Shown: positions 50,507-59,015, counted from the first letter of the stretch. The stretch: DNA of 64,000 bases from Phosphoribacter sp037045055 (GCA_037045055.1 JBAOHJ010000003.1:620001-684000); one strand, 5' to 3'. Numbers and translations are program-made. Notes: a model not told the origin generated them from the sequence alone.

Positions 50507-51687
50507 CAGGGCGCCGGGCGGGGCTGCTCGAGCTCGCGCACCCAGGCCAGCACCCCTCCCTCGAGCCCGACCGCGCCCGCCCACCCCGCGGCCTGCAGCA
50601 GCGCCACCCCCCGGCTCGACCGCGCCCCGCTACGGCAGTACAGCACCACTCGCCCGGAGCGCGGGCCGAGCACCGACTCCGCCAGGGCGGCCCCGGACTC
50701 CAGGTCGGCCAGCTCGGCCACCCGGTGCCCGGCGATCGCCAGGGCCGCCCGCTCGGCCGGACCGCGCACGTCGACCAGGACCGGGGGGGCGGCCCCGGCG
50801 AGCTCGGCCGCGAGCTGGTATGCCGTGACCGTCGCCGCCTGGCCCGGCAGGTCGCCCCGCCCGCCCGGACCGGCCACCCGGCATACCGGCTCCTCGGGGG
50901 CGGCCAGGGTCGGCGGGAGGGACCCCGCCGGCCGTGCGCACGTCGCGCACCGCGGGTCGGCCCGCACCGCCACGGCGTCCCAGGTCTGCCGCAGGGCGTC
51001 GTGGATCAGCACACGGCCCAGCAGCGGCTCCCCCACCCCGAGCAGGAGCTTGAGCGCCTCGGTCGCCTGCACCGACCCGACCGCCCCGCACAGGGCCCCG
51101 AGCACACCGGCCTGCGCGCACGAGGGCACCGCGTCGGGCGCCGGCGGGTGGGGGAAGACGCAGCGGTAGCACGGGCCGTGGCCGGCCCACCACACCGCCA
51201 CCTGGGCGTCGAAGCGCAGCACGCTGGCCCAGACGTGCGGCACGCCCAGCACGGCGCATGCGTCGCCGACCAGGTAGCGGGTGGCGAACGTGTCGGACCC
51301 GTCGACGACGAGGTCGTAGCCGCTGAGCACCGGCACGGCGTTCGCGGCGGTGAGACGCTCGGGGTGACGCCGGACCGTCACGTCGGGGTCCAGGCGGGCC
51401 AGGGCGTCGGCCGCCGAGTCGGTCTTGGGTCGGCCGAGGTCAGCCGCCCCGTGCAGCACCTGGCGGTGCAGGTTCGTCTCGTCCACCAGGTCGTCGTCGA
51501 CGACCCCGAGGGTGCCCACCCCCGCCGCGGCGAGGTAGAGCAGGGCCGGCGACCCGAGCCCGCCGGCGCCGACGACGAGCACCCTCGCCTCGGCCAGTCG
51601 GCGCTGCCCCGCCGGGCCCACCTCGGGCAGCAGCACCTGTCGCGCGTGCCGGTCCGGCCGGCCCCGCCGCGTGCCGTCCTCCGGCAT
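50506..51687 (-). CDS. moeZ: MoeZ-type adenylyltransferase-sulfurtransferase
   Basis: A 393-residue fusion of an E1-like adenylyltransferase (residues ~20-270) and a C-terminal rhodanese (~290-390). The nucleotide fold is VLVVGAGGLGSPALLYLAAAGVG, zinc pairs are CYRCVF and CATCARP, and the rhodanese active-site Cys is in LYCRSGARS. The enzyme adenylates and then sulfurates ubiquitin-like carriers such as MoaD and CysO. I used ATG 51687; a GTG six bases upstream is equally possible. It is the first gene of the moeZ-ATL-adnA-adnB unit and is divergent from a TetR gene. Confidence 0.94.
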   Translation of the reverse strand: MPEDGTRRGRPDRHARQVLLPEVGPAGQRRLAEARVLVVGAGGLGSPALLYLAAAGVGTLGVVDDDLVDETNLHRQVLHGAADLGRPKTDSAADALARLDPDVTVRRHPERLTAANAVPVLSGYDLVVDGSDTFATRYLVGDACAVLGVPHVWASVLRFDAQVAVWWAGHGPCYRCVFPHPPAPDAVPSCAQAGVLGALCGAVGSVQATEALKLLLGVGEPLLGRVLIHDALRQTWDAVAVRADPRCATCARPAGSLPPTLAAPEEPVCRVAGPGGRGDLPGQAATVTAYQLAAELAGAAPPVLVDVRGPAERAALAIAGHRVAELADLESGAALAESVLGPRSGRVVLYCRSGARSSRGVALLQAAGWAGAVGLEGGVLAWVRELEQPRPAP

Positions 51688-51770
51688 GGTCACGTCTGGG
51701 GAGACTACCCCTGCGTAGGATGGGCCCGCACCGGGCAGCGGTCCGGGCAGGGACGACGAACGAGGCACGG

Positions 51771-52409
51771 GTGAGCACGGACACGCGCAGCCGAGGTCAG
51801 CGGCTGCCTCGGTCGGCCCGACGGGCCCAGTTGCTGGCGGCGGCCCAGGAGGCCTTCGTCGCCTCGGGCTACCACGCCGCGGCGATGGACGACATCGCCG
51901 ACCGGGCAGGGGTCTCCAAACCCGTTCTCTACCAACACTTCCCGGGTAAGCTCGAGCTCTACCTCGCGCTGCTCGACCAGCTCGCCGCCGAGCTGGAGGC
52001 CACCGTGCGCGGCGCGCTGGCCAGCACCGCCGACAACAAGCAGCGGGTCTTCGCGACGATCGCCGCCTACTTCGACTACGTGGCCCAGGACGGCTCGCCC
52101 TACCGGCTGCTGTTCGAGTCGGACCTGGTCAACGACGCGGCCGTGAGCAGCCGGCTGGACGCGGTCATGGCGCGCTGCAGCGAGGCCTTCGCCGACACCA
52201 TCTCCGCCGACACCGCGATGTCGCGCTCGGACGCCCTGGTGCTGGGGCACGCCCTCACCGGGCTGGGGCAGGTGGCCGCACGCAGCTGGCTGACTATCGG
52301 CTCGCCGTCCCCCCTGCCCGACGCCGCCCGGATCGTCGGGCAGCTGGCTTGGCGGGGCATCGCCGGGTTCCCCAAGACCGCCGACCGGGAACAGCCCGCG
52401 CCGGCCTAG
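51771..52409 (+). CDS. TetR-family regulator
   Basis: A 212-residue TetR regulator from GTG 51771. The DNA-binding helices contain MDDIADRAGVSKPVLYQHFPGK (split as MDDIADRAGVSKP and VLYQHFPGK). The C-terminal domain is of the broad type found in Rv3208-like proteins. It is divergent from moeZ with 83 bp between; a -10-like TAGGAT lies at 51716-51721. Its targets are unknown, but the position next to moeZ and DUF3107 is conserved in Actinobacteria. Confidence 0.9.
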   Translation: MSTDTRSRGQRLPRSARRAQLLAAAQEAFVASGYHAAAMDDIADRAGVSKPVLYQHFPGKLELYLALLDQLAAELEATVRGALASTADNKQRVFATIAAYFDYVAQDGSPYRLLFESDLVNDAAVSSRLDAVMARCSEAFADTISADTAMSRSDALVLGHALTGLGQVAARSWLTIGSPSPLPDAARIVGQLAWRGIAGFPKTADREQPAPA

Positions 52410-52567
52410 AGTTGCAGTGACCGGCGGCCGGTATGCCGTGCGTTGCGGCCCGCGCTCGACACGGGCCGGCACCGTGCGGACGGCCGCGCAGACAACCGCT
52501 GCGGCAGCCGCTGATAACACACCGGCCGCCGCGAAGAGGGATCAGGGACAACGGAAGGACGTCGGTC

Positions 52568-52792
52568 GTGGAGGTCAGGATCGGGGTGCGCAACGTCGCC
52601 CGCGAGATCGCGTTCGAGTCCGCCCAGAACATCGACGAGGTGACCTCGCTGGTCACCACCGCCCTCGACGCCGGCACCACGCTGTCCCTGGTCGACGACA
52701 AGGGCCGGCGCTACCTGGTGCCCGCCGACGCGGTGGGCTACGTCAACGTCGGCGAGTCCGAGAAGGGCCGGGTCGGCTTCGGGGCGGTCTGA
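52568..52792 (+). CDS. DUF3107 family small protein (TB9.4-like)
   Basis: A 74-residue protein from GTG 52568, preceded by GGAAGGA. The sequence EVRIGVRNVAREIAFE ... GRRYLVPADAVGYVNVGE matches the actinobacterial DUF3107 family, represented by TB9.4 next to the same TetR gene in mycobacteria. It is acidic and probably folds as a small ubiquitin-like or beta-rich domain. Function is not known. The 158 bp before it holds one copy of the recurrent GTATGCC motif but no clear promoter. Confidence 0.9.
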   Translation: MEVRIGVRNVAREIAFESAQNIDEVTSLVTTALDAGTTLSLVDDKGRRYLVPADAVGYVNVGESEKGRVGFGAV

Positions 52793-53031
52793 GACGGGAC
52801 CGGGAGCGACCGAGGCAGGCGGGTTTGCCGCCGGGCGAGGCGGGTAAGGCCCCGGTGTCGGCAGCGATCGGATCGCCGGGGGTGGCCACCGTGTCCGAAT
52901 CGTGAACGACACGCACGGCGCGGTGTCGGTGATCTGTGTCTGGGCTGTGCGAGTTTGATCGGACGGGTCCGCCAACCGGCGGGCCCGCGGGCACGACACC
53001 GGTCGTCCCGACCGTCGAGAAGGGAAGTGAC

Positions 53032-53304
53032 ATGTCCGTCTCAGGCATCATCGGTGCCATCATCGTCGGCCTGATCGTGGGGCTGCTCGGTCGGGCATTG
53101 GTGCCCGGCAAGCAGAACATCTCCCTGCTGGTGACCACGATCATCGGCGTCATCGCCTCGTTCCTCGCGACGTGGCTGCTCGGCGTCCTCTTCAAGTACG
53201 ACAACGCCAGCGGCGGCATCCCGTGGATCGGCCTGCTCGGCGGCGCGATCGTCGCGGCCATCGGCATCGTCGTCTACGGCAACATGGCCGGCAAGAAGGT
53301 CTGA
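53032..53304 (+). CDS. GlsB/YeaQ/YmgE family stress membrane protein
   Basis: A 90-residue protein with three membrane helices (about residues 4-22, 30-50 and 64-82) and the family pattern GLIVGLLGRALVPGKQ, then IPWIGLLGGAIVAAIG. Members are called transglycosylase-associated proteins, though no catalysis is known; many are induced by stress. ATG 53032 follows AAGGGAAG. The 239 bp upstream, between DUF3107 and this gene, shows no convincing sigma-factor pattern to me. A terminator follows. Confidence 0.9.
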   Translation: MSVSGIIGAIIVGLIVGLLGRALVPGKQNISLLVTTIIGVIASFLATWLLGVLFKYDNASGGIPWIGLLGGAIVAAIGIVVYGNMAGKKV

Positions 53305-53313
53305 CGGGATCCC

Positions 53314-53353
53314 GAGGAGCCCGGCCGGTCGATGGAGCCCGGCCGGGCTCCTC
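53314..53353. terminator. Terminator hairpin after the GlsB-like gene
   Basis: GAGGAGCCCGGCC (53314-53326) and its complement (53341-53353) form a perfect 13-bp stem with a 14-nt loop, 10 bp after the stop codon and 60 bp before the convergent ferritin-like gene's stop. Confidence 0.75.
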
Positions 53354-53412
53354 GCCGTCCGGACGTCGCCGTCCGGGCGTCGCCGGCCGAGGCCCGGGCC
53401 AAGGTCAGGCGG

Positions 53413-54105
53413 TCAGGCGGTCAGGCCCAGCCGTTTCATCCGCTCGGTGTGGGCCTGGGTGATCCGGGCGAACATCCGACCCAGCTCGGCGATGTCGGCT
53501 CCGGACCCCCAGCCTCCGACGAGCAGGGCGGTGAGGGACTCGCGAGCCACCGCCACCTGCTGGGCCTGCTGGATCGCCTCGCCGACTAGGCGCCGCCCCC
53601 ACAGGGCCAGCCGGCTCGCGGTGCGCGGGTCGGCGTCGACCACGGCGCGCACCGTGTCCACCACGAACTGCGCCTGCCCCTCGTCGGCCAGCACCCGGGT
53701 GACGAACGCCCGGGTCTGCGGGTCGACGTAGGTCGCGATCTCGGAGTAGAAGTCCCGGCCGATCCCGTCGCTGACGTAGGCCTTGACCAGCCCTTCGAGC
53801 CAGTCGCTCGGGTGGGTCCGGTCGTGGAAGGAGTCGACGGCCGCGACGAACGGCGCCATGGCCTCGTCGTGCGACACCCCGAGCCGGTCGAGCCGGTCGG
53901 CGAGGACCTCGTAGTGGTGGAACTCGGTCACCGCCATGGCGGCGATGGCGGTCTTGACCGGCAAGGCCGGGGCCAGCTCGGCGTCCACGGCCATCCGCGA
54001 GAAGCCGCTGAGACACCCGTAGGCCAGCACCCCGAGCAGGTCGACGACGGCCTCCTGGGCCGGTGGCACGATCTCGGGCCCGGTCGTCGGTGGGGTGGGC
54101 GTCAT
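53413..54105 (-). CDS. Ferritin-like-fold protein (MiaE-like)
   Basis: A 230-residue all-helical protein of the ferritin-like superfamily, close to the actinobacterial group annotated as tRNA hydroxylase MiaE-like. Candidate metal ligands are Glu/His in VTEFHHYEVL (about residue 62) and Glu in LADEGQAQFVVDTV, but the second carboxylate pair is not obvious. ATG 54105 gives a clean N-terminus. The gene is divergent from the DEAD-box helicase with 209 bp between. Position matches Rv3210c. Actual substrate unknown. Confidence 0.82.
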   Translation of the reverse strand: MTPTPPTTGPEIVPPAQEAVVDLLGVLAYGCLSGFSRMAVDAELAPALPVKTAIAAMAVTEFHHYEVLADRLDRLGVSHDEAMAPFVAAVDSFHDRTHPSDWLEGLVKAYVSDGIGRDFYSEIATYVDPQTRAFVTRVLADEGQAQFVVDTVRAVVDADPRTASRLALWGRRLVGEAIQQAQQVAVARESLTALLVGGWGSGADIAELGRMFARITQAHTERMKRLGLTA

Positions 54106-54136
54106 GGGACGACACTGTATTGGCGGCCCCGTCCAC

Positions 54137-54162
54137 GCCGGTATGCCGCGCGGCATACCGGC
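54137..54162. repeat. Perfect 26-bp palindrome of two head-to-head GTATGCC motifs
   Basis: The half-site GCCGGTATGCCGC (54137-54149) is followed without a gap by its exact complement (54150-54162). It lies in the intergenic region between the ferritin-like and helicase genes, just upstream of the helicase -10 region, and could be an operator or a cruciform. Confidence 0.9.
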
Positions 54163-54164
54163 AG

Positions 54165-54179
54165 CGGTTAGAATAACCG
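54165..54179 (+). promoter_or_regulatory. Probable -10 region of the DEAD-box helicase gene with inverted repeat
   Basis: TAGAAT (54169-54174) is a good -10 box. It is centred in CGGTTA-GAA-TAACCG (54165-54179), a perfect 6-bp inverted repeat that may be a regulator site. The 26-bp palindrome lies directly upstream, where the -35 box should be. Confidence 0.45.
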
Positions 54180-54314
54180 AGACCACGGTGCCCGATCGGC
54201 CCGAATCGCCCCCGCCGAGTGACTCGGCGACATCCTCGAAGACCTCCGATCGGCCCTCGCCGCCGAGGCGCCCCACGCGCCCGCGTCCGACCTCGGCCGA
54301 CCGATCGAGAGCGC

Positions 54315-55934
54315 ATGAGCCCTGTCCCCGAACCCACCTTCGCCGACTTCGACGTCCACCCCGACGTGGTGGCCGCCCTCGGCGAGCTCGGCATTGTCCA
54401 CCCCTTCCCCATCCAGGCGATGACCCTGCCGGTGGCCCTCGGCGGCCACGACATCATCGGGCAGGCCAAGACCGGCACCGGCAAGACGCTGGGCTTCGGC
54501 ATCCCGATCCTGCAGCGCGTCGTGGCGCCTGAGGACGAGGGGTTCGCGCAGCTGGCCCGGCCCGGCAAGCCCCAGGCGTTGGCCGTGGCTCCGACGCGGG
54601 AGTTGGCGGTGCAGGTGGCCGGCGACCTCGAGCGGGCCGGGGTGCGGCGCGGCATACGCGTGCTCACCGTCTACGGCGGGCGCGCCTACGAGCCGCAGGT
54701 CGAGGCGCTGCGCCGCGGCGTCGAGGTCGTCGTCGGCACTCCCGGGCGGCTCATCGACCTGGCCAAGCAGGGCCACCTGGATCTCTCCCAGGCCCGCACC
54801 GTCGTGCTCGACGAGGCCGACGAGATGCTCGACCTCGGGTTCCTGCCCGACGTCGAGACGCTGATGGCGCTGACCCCGGCGGCCCGCCAGACGATGCTGT
54901 TCTCGGCGACCATGCCCGGGGCCATCGTTGCGCTCGCGCGGCGGTACATGACCCAGCCGACCCACATCCGGGCGATGGGCGAGGAGGGCGAGAACGCCCA
55001 CACGGTCAAGGCGATCGAGCAGTTCGTCTACCGCGCCCACGCGATGGACAAGGTCGAGGTGCTCGCGCGGATCCTGCAGGCCACCGACCGCGGGCTGTGC
55101 CTGATCTTCACCCGCACCAAGCGCACCGCCGCCAAGGTCGCCGACGAGCTCGCCGACCGCGGGTTCGCCGCGGCCGCGATCCACGGCGACCTCGGGCAGG
55201 GCGCCCGGGAGCAGGCCCTGCGCGCCTTCCGCAACGGCAAGATCGACGTGCTGGTCGCCACCGACGTCGCCGCCCGGGGCATCGACGTCGACAACGTCAC
55301 CCACGTGGTGAACTTCCAGTGTCCCGAGGACGAGAAGACCTACGTGCACCGGATCGGGCGCACCGCGCGGGCCGGCAACACCGGCATCGCGATCACCCTG
55401 GTCGACTGGGACGACCTGCCCCGCTGGTCGATGATCGACCGACAGCTCGACCTGGGCATCCCCGAGCCGGAGGAGACCTACTCCTCCTCGCCGCACCTGT
55501 ACGCCGAGCTGGATATCCCCACCGACGTCACCGGCCGGCTGGACAAGGCCCAACAGACCCGAGCCGGGCTGGCCGCCGAGCAGATCGAGGACCTCGGCGA
55601 GACCGGCCGCGCCGGCGGGCGGCGCCCCGCCGGGGGGTCGCCGGGGCGCCGGGCCGGCTCGGCGGGCCACGGCGGCCGGTATGCCGCGGACGCGCCGGAC
55701 GCCTGCGAGGGCTCGCCGCGGGCGCCCGGGGCGCGCAACCGGCGGCGTACGCGCGGCGGCGGGGCAGCCGCCGCCGGGGCCAGTGGCGCGACTGCCCGCG
55801 CCGATGGGCGCAGCCCGGCCCCCGGCGACGAGACGACCGGCCGGAGCGAGGACTCCGGTGGCCGCCCCGCTCGGGCCGACGGTGCCCCTCGACGACGGCG
55901 TCGCCGCGGGTCGCGCGCTGGGTCACGCGACTGA
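54315..55934 (+). CDS. rhlE: DEAD-box RNA helicase (RhlE/CsdA-like)
   Basis: A 539-residue SF2 RNA helicase. Motifs in order: Q motif (FPIQAMTLPVAL), Walker A AKTGTGKT (about residue 51), PTRELAVQV, TPGRLID, DEAD in LDEADEMLDLGF, SAT in LFSATMP, and HRIGRTARAG. The C-terminal 150 residues are Gly/Arg/Ala-rich with basic runs ending PRRRRRRGSRAG, probably for RNA binding. Such helicases unwind structured RNA in ribosome assembly or cold stress. The 209-bp upstream region has a -10 box and two inverted repeats. Position agrees with rhlE of M. tuberculosis. Confidence 0.94.
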   Translation: MSPVPEPTFADFDVHPDVVAALGELGIVHPFPIQAMTLPVALGGHDIIGQAKTGTGKTLGFGIPILQRVVAPEDEGFAQLARPGKPQALAVAPTRELAVQVAGDLERAGVRRGIRVLTVYGGRAYEPQVEALRRGVEVVVGTPGRLIDLAKQGHLDLSQARTVVLDEADEMLDLGFLPDVETLMALTPAARQTMLFSATMPGAIVALARRYMTQPTHIRAMGEEGENAHTVKAIEQFVYRAHAMDKVEVLARILQATDRGLCLIFTRTKRTAAKVADELADRGFAAAAIHGDLGQGAREQALRAFRNGKIDVLVATDVAARGIDVDNVTHVVNFQCPEDEKTYVHRIGRTARAGNTGIAITLVDWDDLPRWSMIDRQLDLGIPEPEETYSSSPHLYAELDIPTDVTGRLDKAQQTRAGLAAEQIEDLGETGRAGGRRPAGGSPGRRAGSAGHGGRYAADAPDACEGSPRAPGARNRRRTRGGGAAAAGASGATARADGRSPAPGDETTGRSEDSGGRPARADGAPRRRRRRGSRAGSRD

Positions 55935-55952
55935 GACCCTCCAGACAGCGGT

Positions 55953-56432
55953 CTACCCGGGCCCCGAGCCGGCCGCTCGGGGCCCGGGCGTCGCCGCCGC
56001 GACCGCTCGGTCGCCGGTGACCATGGCCATGATCGCGCACCCGGTCGGCACCGCGACGATCCCCACCGCGGCGAGCAGGGCGCGCAGGTCGGTGCGCAGG
56101 AAGGGCACGGCGAGGGCGAAGGCCACCGCCATCGAGCACCATGCGGAGCGGTCTCCCGGGCGGTTGACCCAGGCGAAGGCCAGCCCGATGACGATGTACA
56201 ACGGCACCATGGCGACCAGGGCGACCATCCCGAACAGGGCACCGTAGGCCTGCCCGGTGGTGGCTTGGGGTCCGGTCCCGGACGAGATCACCTGCAGGCT
56301 GAAGCCCACGGCGGCGAGCACGAGGGCCAGGCTGCTCAGCGCGGCGGCCCACCGCCATCGACGCGCCCGCCTCGGCGAGCCTGGCGGCCCGCCCGCGGGT
56401 GGGGTCGACGCGCCTGCTCCCGGGCCGCTCAC
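55953..56432 (-). CDS. Hypothetical four-helix membrane protein
   Basis: A 159-residue protein from GTG 56432, which overlaps the parA stop as GTGA. A Pro/Gly/Arg-rich N-terminus of about 28 residues is followed by four hydrophobic segments (about 29-49, 63-83, 96-112 and 118-138). No conserved motif is recognised. The last codons coincide with the stem of a terminator hairpin. Translational coupling to parA suggests shared expression; function unknown. Confidence 0.65.
   Translation of the reverse strand: MSGPGAGASTPPAGGPPGSPRRARRWRWAAALSSLALVLAAVGFSLQVISSGTGPQATTGQAYGALFGMVALVAMVPLYIVIGLAFAWVNRPGDRSAWCSMAVAFALAVPFLRTDLRALLAAVGIVAVPTGCAIMAMVTGDRAVAAATPGPRAAGSGPG
55956..55988. terminator. 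Terminator hairpin between helicase and membrane-protein genes
   Basis: CCCGGGCCCCGAGC (55956-55969) and its complement (55975-55988) form a perfect 14-bp stem with a 5-nt loop, 21 bp after the helicase stop. It overlaps the final codons of the converging gene and so can serve both directions. Confidence 0.8.
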
Positions 56433-57289
56433 GGCCACAACGCGCTGGCCAGCGACGCGGCGACGGCGCGGTAGGCCAGGGCTCCCTTGGAGCGTCGCGC
56501 GGTGGCGAGAATGGACCGGCCGACCGCGGGGGCCTCGGCGAACCGGATCGTCTTGGGGATCGGCGGGCCGAGCACGGGCAGCCCGTACCGCTCCCCCACG
56601 TCCGCCAGCACCGCCTGTGCGTGGGTCGAGCGGCCGTCGAACAGCGTGGGCAGCACGCCCAGCACCTGCAGGTCGGGGTTGAGGAACCGGGTGACGTCCT
56701 TGACGGTGTCGAGCAGCTGCCCCACGCCCCGGTGGCTGAGCATCTCGCAGGGCATCGGCACGACGAGGTAGTCGGCGGCGGTGAGCGCGGCGAGGGTGAG
56801 CACGCCCAGCGACGGCGAGCAGTCGAGCATCACCAGGTCGTAGTCGGTGAGCACCGGCTCGAGGATGGTCCGCAGGACGTACTCGCGGCCCGGGCGGGTG
56901 AGCAGCTGCGCCTCGACCCCGGCCAGGTCGATGACCGACGGCAGCAGCGACACCCCGTCGGCGCACTCGAGGACCGCGTCGGCGGCGTCGGCCTGGCCCA
57001 GCAGCACCTCGTTGACCGAGGTCTCGACCGAGTCGGGGTCGACCCCGAGCGAGAAGGTGAGGCAGGCCTGCGCGTCCAGGTCGACCAGCAGCACCCGCCG
57101 GCCGGACTCGGCGAACGCGGCGCCCAGGCTGGCCACCGAGGTGGTCTTGGCCACGCCGCCCTTCTGGTTGGCGACGGCGACGACGACGGCGTCCTGGTCA
57201 GCCCGCGGGGTCCGAGCCGGGGGCCGGGTCCGGGTCCGGCTCGGCTTGCCCGCCCGGCCCGGTCCGGTCCTCGTCGATGCCTGGCTCAT
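56429..57289 (-). CDS. ParA-family ATPase
   Basis: A 286-residue ParA/Soj-type ATPase. The deviant Walker A is KGGVAKTTS in VANQKGGVAKTTSVASLG (about residue 43), and the second Asp motif is LLVDLDAQACLTFSLG. There is no helix-turn-helix N-terminus and no parB gene follows, so it is an orphan ParA like Rv3213c rather than the chromosomal Soj. The N-terminal 32 residues are basic and lie entirely within the overlap with the RecB-family gene, an unusually long 91-bp overlap for same-strand genes. Role: probably subcellular positioning, target unknown. Confidence 0.9.
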   Translation of the reverse strand: MSQASTRTGPGRAGKPSRTRTRPPARTPRADQDAVVVAVANQKGGVAKTTSVASLGAAFAESGRRVLLVDLDAQACLTFSLGVDPDSVETSVNEVLLGQADAADAVLECADGVSLLPSVIDLAGVEAQLLTRPGREYVLRTILEPVLTDYDLVMLDCSPSLGVLTLAALTAADYLVVPMPCEMLSHRGVGQLLDTVKDVTRFLNPDLQVLGVLPTLFDGRSTHAQAVLADVGERYGLPVLGPPIPKTIRFAEAPAVGRSILATARRSKGALAYRAVAASLASALWP

Positions 57290-58157
57290 CCGCGCTCTCC
57301 TCCAGTGCCGCCCAGGACGGCTTCTCCGGCCCGGCCAGTTGGCCGTCCCGACACTGGGCACGGTAGTCGCACCACGGGCACAACGGGGACACGCGAGGGG
57401 CGAAGCCGTCCGCGTCGGGCCCGTCGGCCGCGTGCCGGGCATCCGCACCGCGCAGGTCCCGGGTCACCGACTCCGCCTCGCGCACCTTGCGCACGAGCGA
57501 GTCGTCCGAGTGCTCGTATGCCGCGACGGTTGCGGTGGGCACGTGGTGCAGCTCCACCCGCACGCACCGGCGCCGGAACATCTTCCACACCGCGGCGGCA
57601 TACAGGGCCAGCGGCAGCGAGGTCCGGGCATCCTGCTCGGTCGGCGCCCGCCGCCCGGTCTTGTAGTCGACGACGACGAGCGACCCGCCCCGGTCGTCGA
57701 GCCGGTCGATGCGCCCGAAGAAGGCCAGGGTGTCGGTCTTGAAGGCGACGGTGCGCTCGGTGCCGACGGGCCGGCCGGCCGGGTCGACCCCGCGCAGGTA
57801 GGCCGTGACCGCCCCGACCGTGCGGGCTCGCCAGTCGGCGCTCTGGCGGGGGTCGCGGAAGCCCACGTCGACCCACCCGGCGGCCACGAGGTCGCCCCCG
57901 GCGGCCGGGGTGCGCCGGGGCGGCGGCAGCTGCCACCAGTCACGCAGGGCGCTGTGGACGGCGACCCCGATCGAGGTGTGCGCGCGCTGGGGCCGGGTGG
58001 GCGGGCGGGGCCGGTCGAGGTAGGCCATCCGGTAGCGCCTCGGGCAGTCCAGCCAGGCGAGCAGGCGGGAGGGGCTCGCGGCATACAGGGGGGTGGGCAT
58101 CCCCGCGAAGGCGCCCTGGGCCGGGCCGCCGGGCGTGGACGTCCGGCCCGCCGTCAC
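57198..58157 (-). CDS. RecB-family PD-(D/E)XK exonuclease with iron-sulfur cysteines
   Basis: A protein of up to 319 residues with the Cas4/RecB nuclease core. An early cysteine is in WLDCPRRYRM, the catalytic block is FGRIDRLDD ... VVVDYKTGRR, and the final cysteine set is CPWCDYRAQC, giving the four cysteines of a 4Fe-4S-stabilised nuclease. GTG 58157 overlaps the PHP gene stop as GTGA; ATG 58100 would remove 19 low-complexity residues and is also possible. It is a single-copy housekeeping type in Actinobacteria, not part of a CRISPR locus. Confidence 0.88.
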   Translation of the reverse strand: MTAGRTSTPGGPAQGAFAGMPTPLYAASPSRLLAWLDCPRRYRMAYLDRPRPPTRPQRAHTSIGVAVHSALRDWWQLPPPRRTPAAGGDLVAAGWVDVGFRDPRQSADWRARTVGAVTAYLRGVDPAGRPVGTERTVAFKTDTLAFFGRIDRLDDRGGSLVVVDYKTGRRAPTEQDARTSLPLALYAAAVWKMFRRRCVRVELHHVPTATVAAYEHSDDSLVRKVREAESVTRDLRGADARHAADGPDADGFAPRVSPLCPWCDYRAQCRDGQLAGPEKPSWAALEESADEPGIDEDRTGPGGQAEPDPDPAPGSDPAG

Positions 58158-59002
58158 CCGCGCACCACCGTGGCGCCGGTGGCCGACGCCTCGATGGCCT
58201 GCGCCACCGCAGGGTCGGTCGACTGCTGGCCCAGCCGGGCGGCCTTGCCGGTGCCGTGGTAGTCGCTGGACCCCGTGGCCAGCAGCCCGAGCTCGCCGGC
58301 CAAGGCCCGGGCCCGGGCTCGGGCGGCCGCGTCGTGATCCGGGTGGTCGACCTCGAGGCCGCGCAGGCCCACGTCGGCCAGCTCGGCGACCAGGGCGTCC
58401 GGCACGTACCAGCCCCTCCTCGTGGCGTAGGGGTGCGCCAGGACCGCCACCCCACCGGCCGCGCACACCAGCTCGACGGCCCGCAGCGGTGTCGGCGCGT
58501 AGTGGCGCACGTAGTAGGGGCTGTCGTCGTGCAGCCACCGGGCGAACGCCTCGTCACGGGTGGCGACCGCGCCCGCGGCGAGCAGGGCATCGGCGATGTG
58601 CGGCCGGCCGGGGGTGGCGCCAGCGGGCACGCGGGCCAGGACCGCCGCCTGCGACACCGGGATGCCGTCCGCGGCGAGCAGCTCGACCATGCGGGTCAGC
58701 CGGGTGGCCCGGGACCCCCGAGCCTGGGCGAGCTCGGCCGACAGGGCCGCGTCGCCGGGGTCCACGAGGTAGCCCAGCAGGTGGACCGAGTGGCCCGCGT
58801 GCTCGCAGGAGATCTCGACGCCGGGGACGAGGGTGACGCCGAGCCGTCGGGCCGCGGCGCTGGCCGGTGCCCACCCGGCATACGTGTCGTGGTCGGTGAT
58901 CGCGAGGGTGTGCACGCCGGCCCGATGCGCCGCCTCGACGAGCTCCACCGGCGAGTCGGTGCCGTCGCTGGCGCTGGAGTGGGCGTGCAGGTCGATGACC
59001 AC
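58154..59002 (-). CDS. PHP-domain phosphoesterase (TrpH/RNase AM-like)
   Basis: A 282-residue PHP metal-dependent phosphoesterase. The first metal motif is DLHAHSSASDGT at the N-terminus and the second is ITDHDTYAGW; VPGVEISCEHAGHSVHLLGY and LAHPY are the others. The group includes 3',5'-nucleoside bisphosphate phosphatases and 5'-3' RNases. It starts with GTG at 59002 and is chained to the RecB-family gene. Upstream of it lies a 13-bp triple repeat. Confidence 0.92.
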   Translation of the reverse strand: MVIDLHAHSSASDGTDSPVELVEAAHRAGVHTLAITDHDTYAGWAPASAAARRLGVTLVPGVEISCEHAGHSVHLLGYLVDPGDAALSAELAQARGSRATRLTRMVELLAADGIPVSQAAVLARVPAGATPGRPHIADALLAAGAVATRDEAFARWLHDDSPYYVRHYAPTPLRAVELVCAAGGVAVLAHPYATRRGWYVPDALVAELADVGLRGLEVDHPDHDAAARARARALAGELGLLATGSSDYHGTGKAARLGQQSTDPAVAQAIEASATGATVVRG

Positions 59003-59015
59003 GTCGAGAGCCTAC

